Source: JADJLQ01 sp031417835
GTDB taxonomy: Bacteria; Bacteroidota; Bacteroidia; Chitinophagales; Saprospiraceae
NCBI GenBank assembly: GCA_031417835.1
Contig: JANOWJ010000016.1
Coordinates: 1 to 64,000, forward strand
Length of the DNA: 64,000 nt
Direction of reading: 5' to 3'
Numbering within the stretch: position 1 is the first letter of the stretch; each line of letters opens with the position of its first letter. Shown here one piece after another: positions 1 to 8,543 of this stretch. The translations under genes were made by a program, and so were the position numbers. A model generated the notes under the pieces. That model was not told the DNA's origin and ran no database searches. It saw only the letters and a program-made list of their open reading frames with translations.

Positions 1-296
1 TTCTTGGAATAGATGAAAAAGGAGAAAAGGGAGGTATGGTTTCTAAGATAGCTGAAAATATTCCCAATCGGTTTGTCTCTATTCAACATTATGGTCTTTT
101 AAAAGGTGATAAGGAAATTACTGAAGGACCAGAAGTAGAAAAATGGGCAAACGGATTTGAAAACTATTCCTTTGAAGAAAACAATGGAACCACAATCGTT
201 ACGGTTGACTTAGACACTACAGAAGATTTTTTAGATTATATGAACCAGACCTACCCAAAGGCACTCGACAAGTTGAAAGAAATTTGTGAAAAATAA
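1..296 (+). CDS. SRPBCC-family (AHSA1-like) protein, 5' truncated by window edge
   Basis: The frame is open to the left edge and ends with TAA at 294-296, so the visible ~97 residues are a C-terminal part; the ATG at 36 is internal. The pattern 'FVSIQHYG..KGD' followed by an acidic stretch, a Thr/Val-rich strand and a long C-terminal helix (DFLDYMNQTYPKALDKLKEICE) is typical of the START/AHSA1 ligand-binding fold. These are small soluble proteins, often of unknown ligand. It is followed by an attC-like element and another single small gene, so it may be a gene-cassette cargo. Family call good, function unknown. Confidence 0.7.
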   Translation, partial: LGIDEKGEKGGMVSKIAENIPNRFVSIQHYGLLKGDKEITEGPEVEKWANGFENYSFEENNGTTIVTVDLDTTEDFLDYMNQTYPKALDKLKEICEK

Positions 297-331
297 AATC
301 CTTCGAAAGTTGAACTATGACAAATGAAAGA

Positions 332-480
332 AACACAGCCTATAACAGCACCTATCCAAAAGGCGGGGGCAGGCTGTGTTCCAAAGACAGTTTTGTGGGT
401 ATCTAAAAAACTTTAGTTCTTCGTATGAAAATTTGTGCTGAAAATAGTCACCTTCGGCAAGCTGCAAACCGTTATGCGTA
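332..480. other. attC-like inverted element between two small genes
   Basis: A perfect 10-bp inverted repeat (332-341 with 371-380) lies at the left. A larger attC-type folding is also possible: TAAC at 343-346 pairs with GTTA at 471-474, and AGC at 347-349 pairs with GCT at 461-463, separated from the outer pair by an asymmetric spacer as in integron recombination sites. The right end (451-477) resembles the sequence just after the next gene (1064-1091): both read TTCGGCA, then CTG, then ACCGTT-TGCG. Small unrelated genes on each side fit a cassette array. The match to the integron core consensus is imperfect, so this is a candidate. No integrase is in the window. Confidence 0.4.
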
Positions 481-592
481 ACGCAAAAAAACCCAAAGCA
501 ATGAAACCTTCAGGAGAATTGAATATCGCTTTCTTTTAGTTTTTTATATTTTATTTTTACACTTGATATAAAAAAGAAAACAACAATCATAT

Positions 593-1063
593 ATGCAATC
601 AAAAGCAACCACACCGGATGAGTATATCGCTGAATTGCCCGCAGATAGAAAGGAAGCAATGACAAAATTGCGCAAAGAAGTATTAAAAAATCTTCCCAAA
701 GGTTTTAAGGAAACGATGGGTTATGGAATGATGGGCTATGTTGTTCCGCATTCACTTTATCCTAACGGTTACCATTGTAAGCCAACCGATCCATTGCCGT
801 TTGCTGGTTTTGCCAGTCAGAAAAATTTTATTGCATTTTATCACATGGGCATTTATGCTGACCCAAAACTGTTGAAATGGTTTGTAACCGAATATCCAAA
901 ACATACCGATGCTAAATTGGATATGGGTAAAAGCTGTATCCGTTTTAAAAAGCCCGAAAAAATTCCCTTTAAATTATTTGGTGAGTTGATGCGTAAAATG
1001 ACCGTGAAAGATTGGATTGAAAAGTATGAGTCGGCATTTAAGACTCCTTTTAAGAAAAAGTAA
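593..1063 (+). CDS. DUF1801 domain protein (YdhG-like)
   Basis: 156 residues, complete. The opening 'PDEYIAELPADRKEAMTKLR' and the later 'F.SQKNFIAFYHMG' block are hallmarks of DUF1801, a small soluble fold related to the iron-chaperone frataxin-like YdhG group. The C-terminal 'GKSCIRFKKPEKIPF.LF..LM' segment is also family-typical. Its biochemical role is not established. The gene stands alone between an attC-like element and a copy of that element's right end, and downstream sequence runs straight into a broken dinD, consistent with a mobile cassette. A second, unrelated-looking DUF1801 gene is at 40740-41108. Confidence 0.85.
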   Translation: MQSKATTPDEYIAELPADRKEAMTKLRKEVLKNLPKGFKETMGYGMMGYVVPHSLYPNGYHCKPTDPLPFAGFASQKNFIAFYHMGIYADPKLLKWFVTEYPKHTDAKLDMGKSCIRFKKPEKIPFKLFGELMRKMTVKDWIEKYESAFKTPFKKK

Positions 1064-1091
1064 TTTCGGCAGAGGCTGTCACCGTTTTGCG
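1064..1091. repeat. Partial copy of the attC-like right end
   Basis: Immediately after the DUF1801 stop codon the sequence reads TTTCGGCAGAG-CTG-ACCGTT-TGCG, matching 452-477 apart from a few substitutions and small gaps. It coincides with the point where the dinD reading frame loses family similarity (about 1078-1085). If the left element is a recombination site, this is the matching boundary of the DUF1801 cassette, perhaps inserted at a GTT inside dinD. Part of the similarity could be chance, because ACCGTTTTGCG is also readable as dinD codons. Confidence 0.35.
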
Positions 1092-1377
1092 CTATAAGGT
1101 AGCAGGCATATCGCGTGAGCAGAATATCTTCAATTTCCTTTTCCGCACCTTTGGGCATAGGTATCGTTTTCCTGACATCAGGAAAATGATCGGTAACTTC
1201 TTCACCAGCATTGGTGCAGGCAGCTCTTGCTTTATCAATTACTTTTTCAAAATTTTCCCATTTGTTGTACCCCAATAGCGTTTGCAATTCTCTGGCGCTC
1301 CAACATTCTACACCTTCCATTTCGGCTGCAGCCGCTTCAAATTGAGCAAACAGGTTTTTTATTTCTTCGGATTTCAT
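1078..1377 (-). pseudogene. dinD: dinD (DNA-damage-inducible protein D) N-terminal fragment
   Basis: The first ~100 residues match DinD: an acidic start, 'WSARELQTLLGY.KWENFEKVIDKA..AC', 'DHFPDV', and 'LTRYACYLIAQNGD'. Full-length DinD is roughly 270-290 residues. Here the frame continues only as nonsense read antisense through the DUF1801 gene. The break is at about 1078-1085, at the attC-like boundary. DinD often travels with type I restriction-modification genes, but none is intact here. Start ATG at 1377 overlaps the stop of the upstream remnant in an ATGA, suggesting an old operon. Truncated, so probably non-functional. Confidence 0.75.
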
Positions 1378-1625
1378 ATACTCTGAATTTTTTCGGTTAA
1401 CTGATTCTTGATGTTTCGGATGTCGTTTGCCACTTCAATAAAATACCATTCGGGATATTCGTATTTTTCTTTCAAAGCATTTACGGCAGGTATCCAACGG
1501 TTTTCTACAAACCATTTTTTCTCTGCTTTATCTTTACTCATTCCGCTAATTTCTATCATCAGGTTTTTGATACTTATTGATAGTGATGCTTTGGAAAACA
1601 ATGAGCAAATATATCTATCAGGCAA
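1374..1625 (-). pseudogene. C-terminal remnant of an unidentified gene upstream of dinD
   Basis: An 83-codon frame whose stop overlaps the dinD fragment's ATG by 4 bases. From about residue 20 onward it looks like real protein ('AEKKWFVENRWIPAVNALKEKYEYPEWYFIEVANDIRNIKNQL'), a hydrophilic helical tail. The first ~18 residues look like junction sequence. I do not recognise the family. Coupling to dinD suggests it was the 3' end of a longer gene in a dinD-containing operon, possibly a restriction-modification locus; that is inference. Its 5' part has been lost, replaced by the end of the DUF5916 gene at 1627. Confidence 0.4.
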
Positions 1626-1626
1626 A

Positions 1627-3861
1627 TTACACAGTAAGCCAATAATTCAATTTTAATACCAGGGTCCGATTTCTGTTTTTAAAAGTATCCGTAAAATAAT
1701 TATCCGAATATACGATATATAGATCAGACATGGGCTTATAACGCCACTGGATTCGACTATTGATATTAAAATTAGTTTGTTGGGTATTGTATTGAAAAAA
1801 AGTGGTCCAGAATAAATTATTTGAAAAATTGATCTCCGTCTTTGGGCTGATTAGCCAGAGCTTGGTATTGCCATATCCTGCTGGGAATTTTAGATCATTA
1901 TACTGTGCAGTCAAGGTGACATTCCAATACGGTTGGCGACGAAAGATTAAACTCGCGCGATATTGTGTAATCGTTCCATTATAAAAATTACCAAGTCGGA
2001 GCCCTGCTTCAAATTGAATGTTTTTCCGAGTATCCGATCCATATTGGATATTATAATTGGTGTATTGATAATTACCGGGTTCAAGGGGCTTATCTGAAGG
2101 TAATGGGAAATAATATTTTAGTTGTTCTTGTTGATGATTTATAAGCACGGTCCACATGGATGTGTTTTTCATAAAAATCATATAACTCAATGTGTGACTG
2201 CGGTCACTAAAGTCGCCATCCAGATACCATGTTGCTGTATTTTGTAATCCGAGAGCATGGCGGATTATTTTTTTCTCTTTTGGATATATAAAAAAATCAT
2301 TCTGATTATAGATAGAATGAAACCCATTGCGAAATGTCGTATCCCCCAGATCATAATTATTGCCTTTGGTCGCAAATGTTTCAATGCGATTGATAAACCC
2401 CATATCAGCGTAATAGTTTTTATCTAGCCTATTGTAGTCGAGGACGGAATTAAAAGAGCGTCCAAAATATCCGGCTCCAGATTGAACAAATGTTTTCTGG
2501 TCGTTGATGCCCGGCTTTTGAGAGGTATGCCAGCCGCCCCACGTGCTTAGTTTTCCGGTATTCGTAGTAAACTCGTAATCGATACCTGCATTGCGACCAA
2601 ACTTGTCAAGCGGGTTTTTCTGCTCTTCAGCTTCAGTCATATTAGATTGTCGATTCAACACATACCCTTTGATCAAGGACCGGCCAAAGAGTCGTCGATG
2701 CACCGAAAATGCCGAATAGTTTTGAGGAGCTACATTCCCTTTTCTCGCGGTCTGCATATTCATAAGTCCGATCCTGGTCTTTTCTGTAATATTACCGCTC
2801 AAGCGACCACCGAATACAATAGGTATGGCATTGCCATCATTATCTAAACCTATCTTTCTTGAAAAAAATGGTCTGAACGGAGGTGGACCATAATTAGAAA
2901 AAATGTCATCATTTTCCAAAAAAAAAGTCCTTCGCTCAGGTAAAAAGATATTGAACCGAGTGAGATTAGTAACTTGTTCATCGACATCGACTTGTGAAAA
3001 ATCGGGATTGATGGTAAGGTCCAAATTGAGTGAAGGAGTCAAAGATACTTTAGCATCCATGCCGGCATTGGCTTTGAGCGCAACACTTTGATTGTTTTCA
3101 TTATTGCTCCTGATGGTGCTGGTGACATAAGGTATCAACGATGCATTGCCCTTGACAGAAGGCAGCTCACCGTCAAATACCAATTTGGCCAAATAACCCA
3201 AGTCAAATCCTGGAAATTGTGCTGGCACATTAGTCCAAGTATAAAACTTATTGTTTTTTTGATCGCTTCGAATAAAGTTGACACCCCAGGTTTTGATATT
3301 GGCATCAAATCGTAAAGTTTTAAATGGAATAGCCATCTCGATCACATACCGATCCGAATACCGTTTTACACCGGAGCTCCATTTATTGTCCCAAGCCGCG
3401 CTTAGTTCCTGAGATTGTGTACTGGCGCTAAACTGATATTCTGCTTGAACATTATAAGGAGTGACTGCAAATCCAAATCCATTGCTTTTAGTATTTACTG
3501 GATCGAGGATGACTGCGATACCATCCTGATTCCGGATAAACCCATCTCGCTTCAATGATCTGGCGACATATCGATCCGTAGTATCGTAAGCCGTGATCGC
3601 AAAATATAAGTAGCGGTCATCATATGCGGCCTTAACCGTAGTATTCAATTCAGCTTTGCTGTGATCCAAAGGAAATTTTTCCCAAAAATTACCAATTGGT
3701 TCGGCTTCACTCCATATGGTTTCGTCTAACAAGCCATCTGGCACAATAGGTGCATCCGATTTGATGACATGGAGCGCCATACCTACCGGAGTCTTAATCT
3801 CTTGAGCGGTAACCGAATAAATAAAAAACAATACGACAGAGCTAAGGCACCATTTGTACAT
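1627..3861 (-). CDS. DUF5916 protein with N-terminal CBM9-like domain
   Basis: 744 residues. A cleavable signal peptide (cut likely after 'VTAQ', ~residue 19) is followed by a CBM9-like beta-sandwich at ~30-215 ('DGLLDETIWSEAEPIGNF', 'AAYDDRYLYFAITAYD', 'RDGF..NQDGIAVILDP', 'YVIEMAIPFKTLRF'). The rest is a long DUF5916 region ending in alternating amphipathic strands and a terminal aromatic residue-rich segment, as in outer-membrane beta-barrels ('NPDFSQVDVDEQVTNLTRF', 'PERRTFFLEN'). Substrate is unknown; the family is widespread in Bacteroidota and thought to be envelope-located. Monocistronic by spacing. A longer paralogue is at 58383-61049. Confidence 0.85.
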   Translation of the reverse strand: MYKWCLSSVVLFFIYSVTAQEIKTPVGMALHVIKSDAPIVPDGLLDETIWSEAEPIGNFWEKFPLDHSKAELNTTVKAAYDDRYLYFAITAYDTTDRYVARSLKRDGFIRNQDGIAVILDPVNTKSNGFGFAVTPYNVQAEYQFSASTQSQELSAAWDNKWSSGVKRYSDRYVIEMAIPFKTLRFDANIKTWGVNFIRSDQKNNKFYTWTNVPAQFPGFDLGYLAKLVFDGELPSVKGNASLIPYVTSTIRSNNENNQSVALKANAGMDAKVSLTPSLNLDLTINPDFSQVDVDEQVTNLTRFNIFLPERRTFFLENDDIFSNYGPPPFRPFFSRKIGLDNDGNAIPIVFGGRLSGNITEKTRIGLMNMQTARKGNVAPQNYSAFSVHRRLFGRSLIKGYVLNRQSNMTEAEEQKNPLDKFGRNAGIDYEFTTNTGKLSTWGGWHTSQKPGINDQKTFVQSGAGYFGRSFNSVLDYNRLDKNYYADMGFINRIETFATKGNNYDLGDTTFRNGFHSIYNQNDFFIYPKEKKIIRHALGLQNTATWYLDGDFSDRSHTLSYMIFMKNTSMWTVLINHQQEQLKYYFPLPSDKPLEPGNYQYTNYNIQYGSDTRKNIQFEAGLRLGNFYNGTITQYRASLIFRRQPYWNVTLTAQYNDLKFPAGYGNTKLWLISPKTEINFSNNLFWTTFFQYNTQQTNFNINSRIQWRYKPMSDLYIVYSDNYFTDTFKNRNRTLVLKLNYWLTV

Positions 3862-4011
3862 CTGAGAAGTTTTCTTGTAAATTATTGGAATACAAACTTA
3901 AGAATTAGTTCATTAAACTCTCTTTTTGCAAGGAATGATGCTTTTCAGAAAAATCGGTCCTGTTTTGTATGCAAAGACCTAGGGGGATCAGAAAAAAATT
4001 AAACGTTCGAA

Positions 4012-4638
4012 CTAGATTTTTTGAAAAATCAATTCATTCACCATCGCCAGTTCTTCGGCACTGATCGTATGGCCCATGCCCGGATATATTTTTTCGATGA
4101 CTTTGGCCCCCTTTTTTCTTAAGAGCACGGTACTCTCCTCTACTCTGTGCAGAGGCACATGTGGATCTACATCACTGCTGCCTATAAATATCGGCGCTCC
4201 TTCAAAATCACCCTGATAGAATTCATCATAAATTCGATCCCCTATTAAACCACCCGTGAATGCCACCACCCCTCCATAGGGTTGAGCATGACGAGCAGCG
4301 TACTCCAAAGCCATACAGGCTCCTTGAGAAAAACCCAACAAAAAAACGCTGGTGTGAGCTATACCGGCTTCATAAATATCTTCCATGATAAGATGTATTC
4401 TAGCTAAAGATTGATCCAGATAAGGCTGATTCTGATGGATAGGGGTCAAAAAACTATACGGATACCAGGTATGATCCGGAGCTTGGGGCGCTATGATGGC
4501 AAACTCATTTTTTAATTGAAGTTGTGGCGCAATCGCCAGGATATTTTCTGCGGTCGATCCTCTACCATGCAGCATGACTAATACTTTTGGGGCTTCTCCG
4601 AGGGGTCGACCTGACATGATGTAGTGGGGCTTGGTCAT
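4012..4638 (-). CDS. mhqD: Alpha/beta hydrolase of the carboxylesterase/phospholipase family (MhqD-like)
   Basis: 208 residues from the ATG at 4638; an in-frame TTG at 4659 would overlap the upstream gene by 8 bases. Motifs: 'LHGRGS' oxyanion loop near residue 24, nucleophile elbow GFSQG with Ser104, Asp in 'GSSDVDPHVP', and His in 'GMGHTI'. It lacks a signal peptide, so cytoplasmic. The gene directly follows a ring-cleaving dioxygenase-like gene, the same pairing as mhqO/mhqD of Firmicutes, which respond to quinones and related electrophiles. By analogy it may hydrolyse the ring-opened product. The symbol is by similarity of motifs and context. Confidence 0.75.
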   Translation of the reverse strand: MTKPHYIMSGRPLGEAPKVLVMLHGRGSTAENILAIAPQLQLKNEFAIIAPQAPDHTWYPYSFLTPIHQNQPYLDQSLARIHLIMEDIYEAGIAHTSVFLLGFSQGACMALEYAARHAQPYGGVVAFTGGLIGDRIYDEFYQGDFEGAPIFIGSSDVDPHVPLHRVEESTVLLRKKGAKVIEKIYPGMGHTISAEELAMVNELIFQKI

Positions 4639-4651
4639 CTTATGGTGGGGA

Positions 4652-5602
4652 CTAAACAAATTTTTTCCAATCTACTGTGACGGGAGTCAGGCCACGTTCG
4701 ATCTCTGCCCGATGTACTTCCTGCCATGATGGGAGTTTTATCGATTCACCTAAATGTGCTTTGGATTCATCCAGGGTAAACCCAATATCGCACGTAGCTA
4801 CCTCAAACAATATGCCTCCCGGCTCCCTGAAATAAATGCTGTGAAAATATTGTCGATCTAGCACTGGGGTGACTTGCACGCCATTGGATTGTAAACTAGC
4901 TTGCATTGCTTGGATGGTCGTATCATCTGCCGTCGCAAATGCCACATGATGTACAGTGCCCGCTCCACTATGACCTCGCACCGACTCGGGTACGCACAAG
5001 ATATCTACCAGATCACCGACTCGTCCGCTAGCACTATATCTAAATCGATTGCCCGCCTCGCCGACCAATTCATGATGGAGTTGAGTGCTGAGCATCGCTG
5101 CTGTGCGCTCATAACTATCCTCACTGAGCGTCACTCCAAAGAATCCTTTGACCGCATGTTCGGATGGGATCTGACCATAGGTAAATCCCTGGCGCAGATC
5201 CTTATCGTTAGCTACCAGCTCAAGGCCAAGTCCGTCATGATCCTCAAAAGCAATAAACGATTCGTCAAATCGAGTTTGAGGTCCTTTAACTGGAATATCA
5301 AACTTATTTAATCGATCCACCCAATAGCCAAGACTATCGGCGGGTATAGAAAAAGATGTCGTTGTCAATTGGCCTTTGCCTCGTCTACCTCGAGCAAGTC
5401 CCTGGTATGGAAAAAAAGTCATGATCGTACCCGGCAGACCTTCTTCGTCTCCATAATAGAAATGATATACTTGCGGTGCATCAAAATTGATCGTTTTTTT
5501 GACTAGCCGTACTCCTAATATGCCTGCATAAAAATCCACATTCCGCTGCGGGTCATCTGCCATGGCAGTGACATGATGCAAGCCTTTGATCAGTTTATTC
5601 AC
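4652..5602 (-). CDS. mhqO: VOC-family ring-cleaving dioxygenase (MhqO-like)
   Basis: 316 residues with two vicinal-oxygen-chelate modules (about 5-140 and 150-285). Metal ligand candidates are His in 'LHHVTAM' (N-terminal), His in 'VHHVAFA' (~218) and Glu in 'GGILFEVAT' (~267), the expected 2-His-1-carboxylate set. The start is GTG at 5602, with no better in-frame ATG upstream. Predicted reaction is extradiol cleavage of a hydroquinone or catechol, detoxifying aromatic electrophiles. It is the first gene of a two-gene unit with the MhqD-like hydrolase 13 bases downstream. No MarR-type MhqR regulator is adjacent. Confidence 0.8.
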   Translation of the reverse strand: MNKLIKGLHHVTAMADDPQRNVDFYAGILGVRLVKKTINFDAPQVYHFYYGDEEGLPGTIMTFFPYQGLARGRRGKGQLTTTSFSIPADSLGYWVDRLNKFDIPVKGPQTRFDESFIAFEDHDGLGLELVANDKDLRQGFTYGQIPSEHAVKGFFGVTLSEDSYERTAAMLSTQLHHELVGEAGNRFRYSASGRVGDLVDILCVPESVRGHSGAGTVHHVAFATADDTTIQAMQASLQSNGVQVTPVLDRQYFHSIYFREPGGILFEVATCDIGFTLDESKAHLGESIKLPSWQEVHRAEIERGLTPVTVDWKKFV

Positions 5603-5725
5603 GGTATACTATTTTAGTTGATTATGATTGATCTTATAAATATGTACTTATCATCTAGATTAAATTAAAAGCCGATGTAGAATAACACAATCGATTCCTT
5701 CAAACTTCAAACAAACCTAACAATG

Positions 5726-7162
5726 TTATTCAATTTTGGTTGCAATCGAACGAACAGAATGGATCAAATCCATAAGATCATGCATCTTCGTCTTAGGATT
5801 CATGATCGAGATTCTAAGATAAATCTTTCCGGCTATGGTAGTCTGTACAATATAAAAATTGCCTTTGTCGCGCAAGGTTTGCCGAATGGTCTGATTCAAC
5901 GCATTCAACAATGGCTCCTCATCTGGTGTACAGTATCTGAAACATACGATATTGCTTTCGGGTTGCACTGGGATTTCAAAATCCTGTTGTAGCAATAGAT
6001 ACGTTGCAAAGGTCTTGGCCAGATCGTAAACGATATCAACATAGTCTGCAAATATTTTTTCGCCATAGGTTTTGTACAAGGTAAATATCTTGATCGCCAT
6101 CATATATTTAGTGCACTCAAACGTGATTTTACCGGAGTTAAACCAGTCTTGCGAGGTAGGATTGGCCCATAGATATTGCGCTTTTTGATGAAACGTGTGG
6201 TAGGAGTCTTGTTTCCGTTTATATACTAGTGATGTCGCCAACGCCGGGGTCATCATCATTTTATGCCAATCGATCACCACCGAATCAGCGGCCTCTATGC
6301 CAGCGGTGAGATATCGATATCGATCAGAAAACAGGACAGCTGCCCCATGAGCTCCATCGACATGAAACCATAAGTCCTGTTTTTGTGCAAATGCACCTAT
6401 GGCCTGTAAATCATCGTATGACCCGGTAGCAGTAGAACAACAACAACCGATGATCATAATGACCTTTATACCTTTTTCTTGAGCCTGGTCATAATAGGCC
6501 TGGAGCAGGCTCGTATCCATCTGGTGCCGGGCATTGGTCGGGATCTTGATGATGCCTTTGTCACCCCAGCCCATCACGCGCACTGCCCGATCTATACAAT
6601 AATGGGCCTCTTCGGATACCATGACTGCTAGTTGGGTGGATGTGCCCTGCTCCCAGACATCTGAGTATTTAGCTCTGGCGGTCAGTAGTGCCGTAAGATT
6701 AGCCAATGAACCACCTGAAGTCAATAATCCATTGGCCTCTTGATCTTGCCAACCGATTTTTTTAGCCAATGCTTCTGAGATTAGTCGCTCCATGGGATTA
6801 GAGACCATACCCATGTCATATACAGCCATTCCATTATTTAAAATCGACGATACCATGCTGGCGAGAGCCGTCACCGGTGCAGTCACGCATACCTGATGGC
6901 CCAGATATCGGGGATGGTGCAGTTTGGCACTCCGGTCCAATATAGTTTTAAACAATTCCGTAGGATCGTGATTCATACCATCCTCCCAGATTTGGGTCCA
7001 GTACTTGTAACTTTCTTCTGGATCTACATAGGGGATCACTAGTGCCTCCCTATCCTCCTGAACGGTCTCAAAGTAGTCTGCCAGTACCTCGATCAACGCA
7101 TGACCTTGTTTTCTAAATGCTATTGGGTCATATACCTGGTCTAATGTGTAGCTATCGTCCAT
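5726..7162 (-). CDS. PLP-dependent group II amino-acid decarboxylase family protein
   Basis: 478 residues from the ATG at 7162; longer starts would run into an upstream region without family similarity. Fold-type I PLP enzyme: phosphate loop 'TSGGSLANL' (~148), aspartate in 'HVDGAHG' (~269) for the pyridine nitrogen, and 'DWHK' with Lys301 as the Schiff-base lysine. A C-terminal small domain follows. Relatives decarboxylate aromatic or diamino acids (tyrosine/DOPA/tryptophan, diaminobutyrate), but the substrate cannot be fixed from sequence alone. Divergently transcribed from the TauE/SafE permease with ~107 bases between starts. Confidence 0.8.
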   Translation of the reverse strand: MDDSYTLDQVYDPIAFRKQGHALIEVLADYFETVQEDREALVIPYVDPEESYKYWTQIWEDGMNHDPTELFKTILDRSAKLHHPRYLGHQVCVTAPVTALASMVSSILNNGMAVYDMGMVSNPMERLISEALAKKIGWQDQEANGLLTSGGSLANLTALLTARAKYSDVWEQGTSTQLAVMVSEEAHYCIDRAVRVMGWGDKGIIKIPTNARHQMDTSLLQAYYDQAQEKGIKVIMIIGCCCSTATGSYDDLQAIGAFAQKQDLWFHVDGAHGAAVLFSDRYRYLTAGIEAADSVVIDWHKMMMTPALATSLVYKRKQDSYHTFHQKAQYLWANPTSQDWFNSGKITFECTKYMMAIKIFTLYKTYGEKIFADYVDIVYDLAKTFATYLLLQQDFEIPVQPESNIVCFRYCTPDEEPLLNALNQTIRQTLRDKGNFYIVQTTIAGKIYLRISIMNPKTKMHDLMDLIHSVRSIATKIE

Positions 7163-7269
7163 ATCGAATATAAATATAAGCCTACCACATTTGATTGATC
7201 TGTATAAATCATATAAATCACCGTTTCGAGGAATCAAATCAATTACATTTACGTTTTTTCCAGTCTTTC

Positions 7270-8043
7270 ATGCTTTTTCTCGCTACAATATTCGACACCT
7301 ATACATTCACCGGAGTGCAATGGATGTTGATCTTGGTCGCTGCGATCATCACCGGCATGTCAAAGGCAGGCATCAACACCATCTCTATCATCTCTATATC
7401 GATATGGGCCTCGATTCTCGACAGTAAGTCTTCTACCGGGATGGTGTTACCTATGCTCATCTTGGCGGACATCATGGCCGTTTGGTATTATAAAAGACGC
7501 GCAGTATGGTCACATCTGATCCGACTGATGCCCTGGGTGATGGGCGGGGTGATCCTCGCAACCTTGTGCGGCCAGTCCATCGATGATCAATTGTTCAAGC
7601 GATTGATGGCATTAATCATTCTGATTTCGCTCATAGCCTTATTCTGGTGGGATCGCAAACCGCAGACGCCTATTCCTACACATCCATTATTTGCCAGCAG
7701 TATGGGGCTGGCGACCGGCTTTACTTCAATGATTGGAAATCTTGCCGGGGGATTTTCCAATGTCTATTTCGTCAGTATGCGCTTGACTAAAGATCACTTT
7801 ATAGGTACGGTAGCTTGGTTGTTCTTTATGCTTAATCTCTTTAAGTTGCCTTTTCACATCTGGGTCTGGAAGACTGTCTCTATGCAAAGTTTTTTGTTCA
7901 ATCTTGCCTTGATTCCCTTCATTGCGATAGGGTTTTGGCTTGGATTGCGCCTTTTAAGTCGGTTAAATGAAGTTGGGTTTAAACAAATGATATTATGGCT
8001 GACCACTATCTCCTCTTTATTGGTGCTGCTAGATCTCCGTTAA
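7270..8043 (+). CDS. TauE/SafE (TSUP) family membrane permease
   Basis: 257 residues from the ATG at 7270, which starts just before the first membrane segment; an in-frame ATG at 7195 would add an unlikely charged leader. About eight hydrophobic segments are visible, in two halves. The first half has the family-typical 'GMSKAGI' glycine/serine turn and 'ILADIMAVWYYKR', the second 'GFTSMIGNLAGGFSNVYF'. The family exports small organic acids or sulfur compounds (sulfite, sulfoacetate). Substrate unknown. Divergent from a PLP decarboxylase, so a link to amino-acid-derived acids is possible but unproved. Confidence 0.85.
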   Translation: MLFLATIFDTYTFTGVQWMLILVAAIITGMSKAGINTISIISISIWASILDSKSSTGMVLPMLILADIMAVWYYKRRAVWSHLIRLMPWVMGGVILATLCGQSIDDQLFKRLMALIILISLIALFWWDRKPQTPIPTHPLFASSMGLATGFTSMIGNLAGGFSNVYFVSMRLTKDHFIGTVAWLFFMLNLFKLPFHIWVWKTVSMQSFLFNLALIPFIAIGFWLGLRLLSRLNEVGFKQMILWLTTISSLLVLLDLR

Positions 8044-8214
8044 TAAGCAGTTATATCTTTAGGTTTCTGTAATTTAAATAAAGATAAATTTATATAATGT
8101 TGATTTACAGTTTATTGCCACATTAACATTTGAAACCCAGATTTGTTTGCAATATTCGATAAGATTTAGTTGTTTTAATATCTGTAAAAACATTTTGTTC
8201 ATTAACAAACTTAT

Positions 8215-8421
8215 ATGGTGAAAAACTTTACACAAAACGAACTAGTAACTTTCAATTTTGGTGAATCAGATGAAGACAGCCTGTGGGGCGGATCTAAGTG
8301 TGATGAGCGACAGATGTTGGAGATCTTAGATCAGATCAACAATCTCCGAGTCAGACCCTCCCTGGCTAGTGTGCGCAACATCATGCAATATGCTCAAATG
8401 CCAGCCTTTGCAAAACCTTAA
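8215..8421 (+). CDS. Small conserved-looking protein of unknown function
   Basis: 68 residues, acidic N-terminal half ('FGESDEDSLWGG') and a helical basic C-terminal half ('RQMLEILDQINNLRVRPSLASVRNIMQYA'). No signal peptide or membrane segment. It is a stand-alone gene preceded by ~170 bases of AT-rich leader and closed 27 bases after the stop by a near-perfect intrinsic terminator, which argues that it is real and well expressed. The family is not one I recognise. The pattern (short, free-standing, strong terminator) is common for abundant regulatory or stress peptides; that is inference only. Confidence 0.6.
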   Translation: MVKNFTQNELVTFNFGESDEDSLWGGSKCDERQMLEILDQINNLRVRPSLASVRNIMQYAQMPAFAKP

Positions 8422-8447
8422 ACGAACGAAAAAACTAGCTTTAGATG

Positions 8448-8480
8448 AAAAACCTTTGAGTCTTAGACCAAAGGTTTTTT
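8448..8480 (+). terminator. Strong intrinsic terminator
   Basis: 11-bp perfect stem (8448-8458 with 8469-8479); a further 3-bp extension (GTC 8460-8462 with GAC 8466-8468) leaves a 3-base loop. The right arm ends in a T run to 8480. It terminates the 68-residue gene. Confidence 0.85.
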
Positions 8481-8543
8481 TATTTATAGGGAGGATGGAT
8501 TTATGGAGAAAATCGGAAAACAACTTAAGTGGAGCCTCCGAAG

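Noticed and set aside
853..1077. Extension of the dinD frame across the DUF1801 gene
   Set aside because: Residues after ~100 have no DinD similarity and are antisense to a recognisable DUF1801 gene.
4901..5311. Plus-strand open frame of 136 codons
   Set aside because: Antisense to the MhqO-like gene, whose domain motifs are intact.
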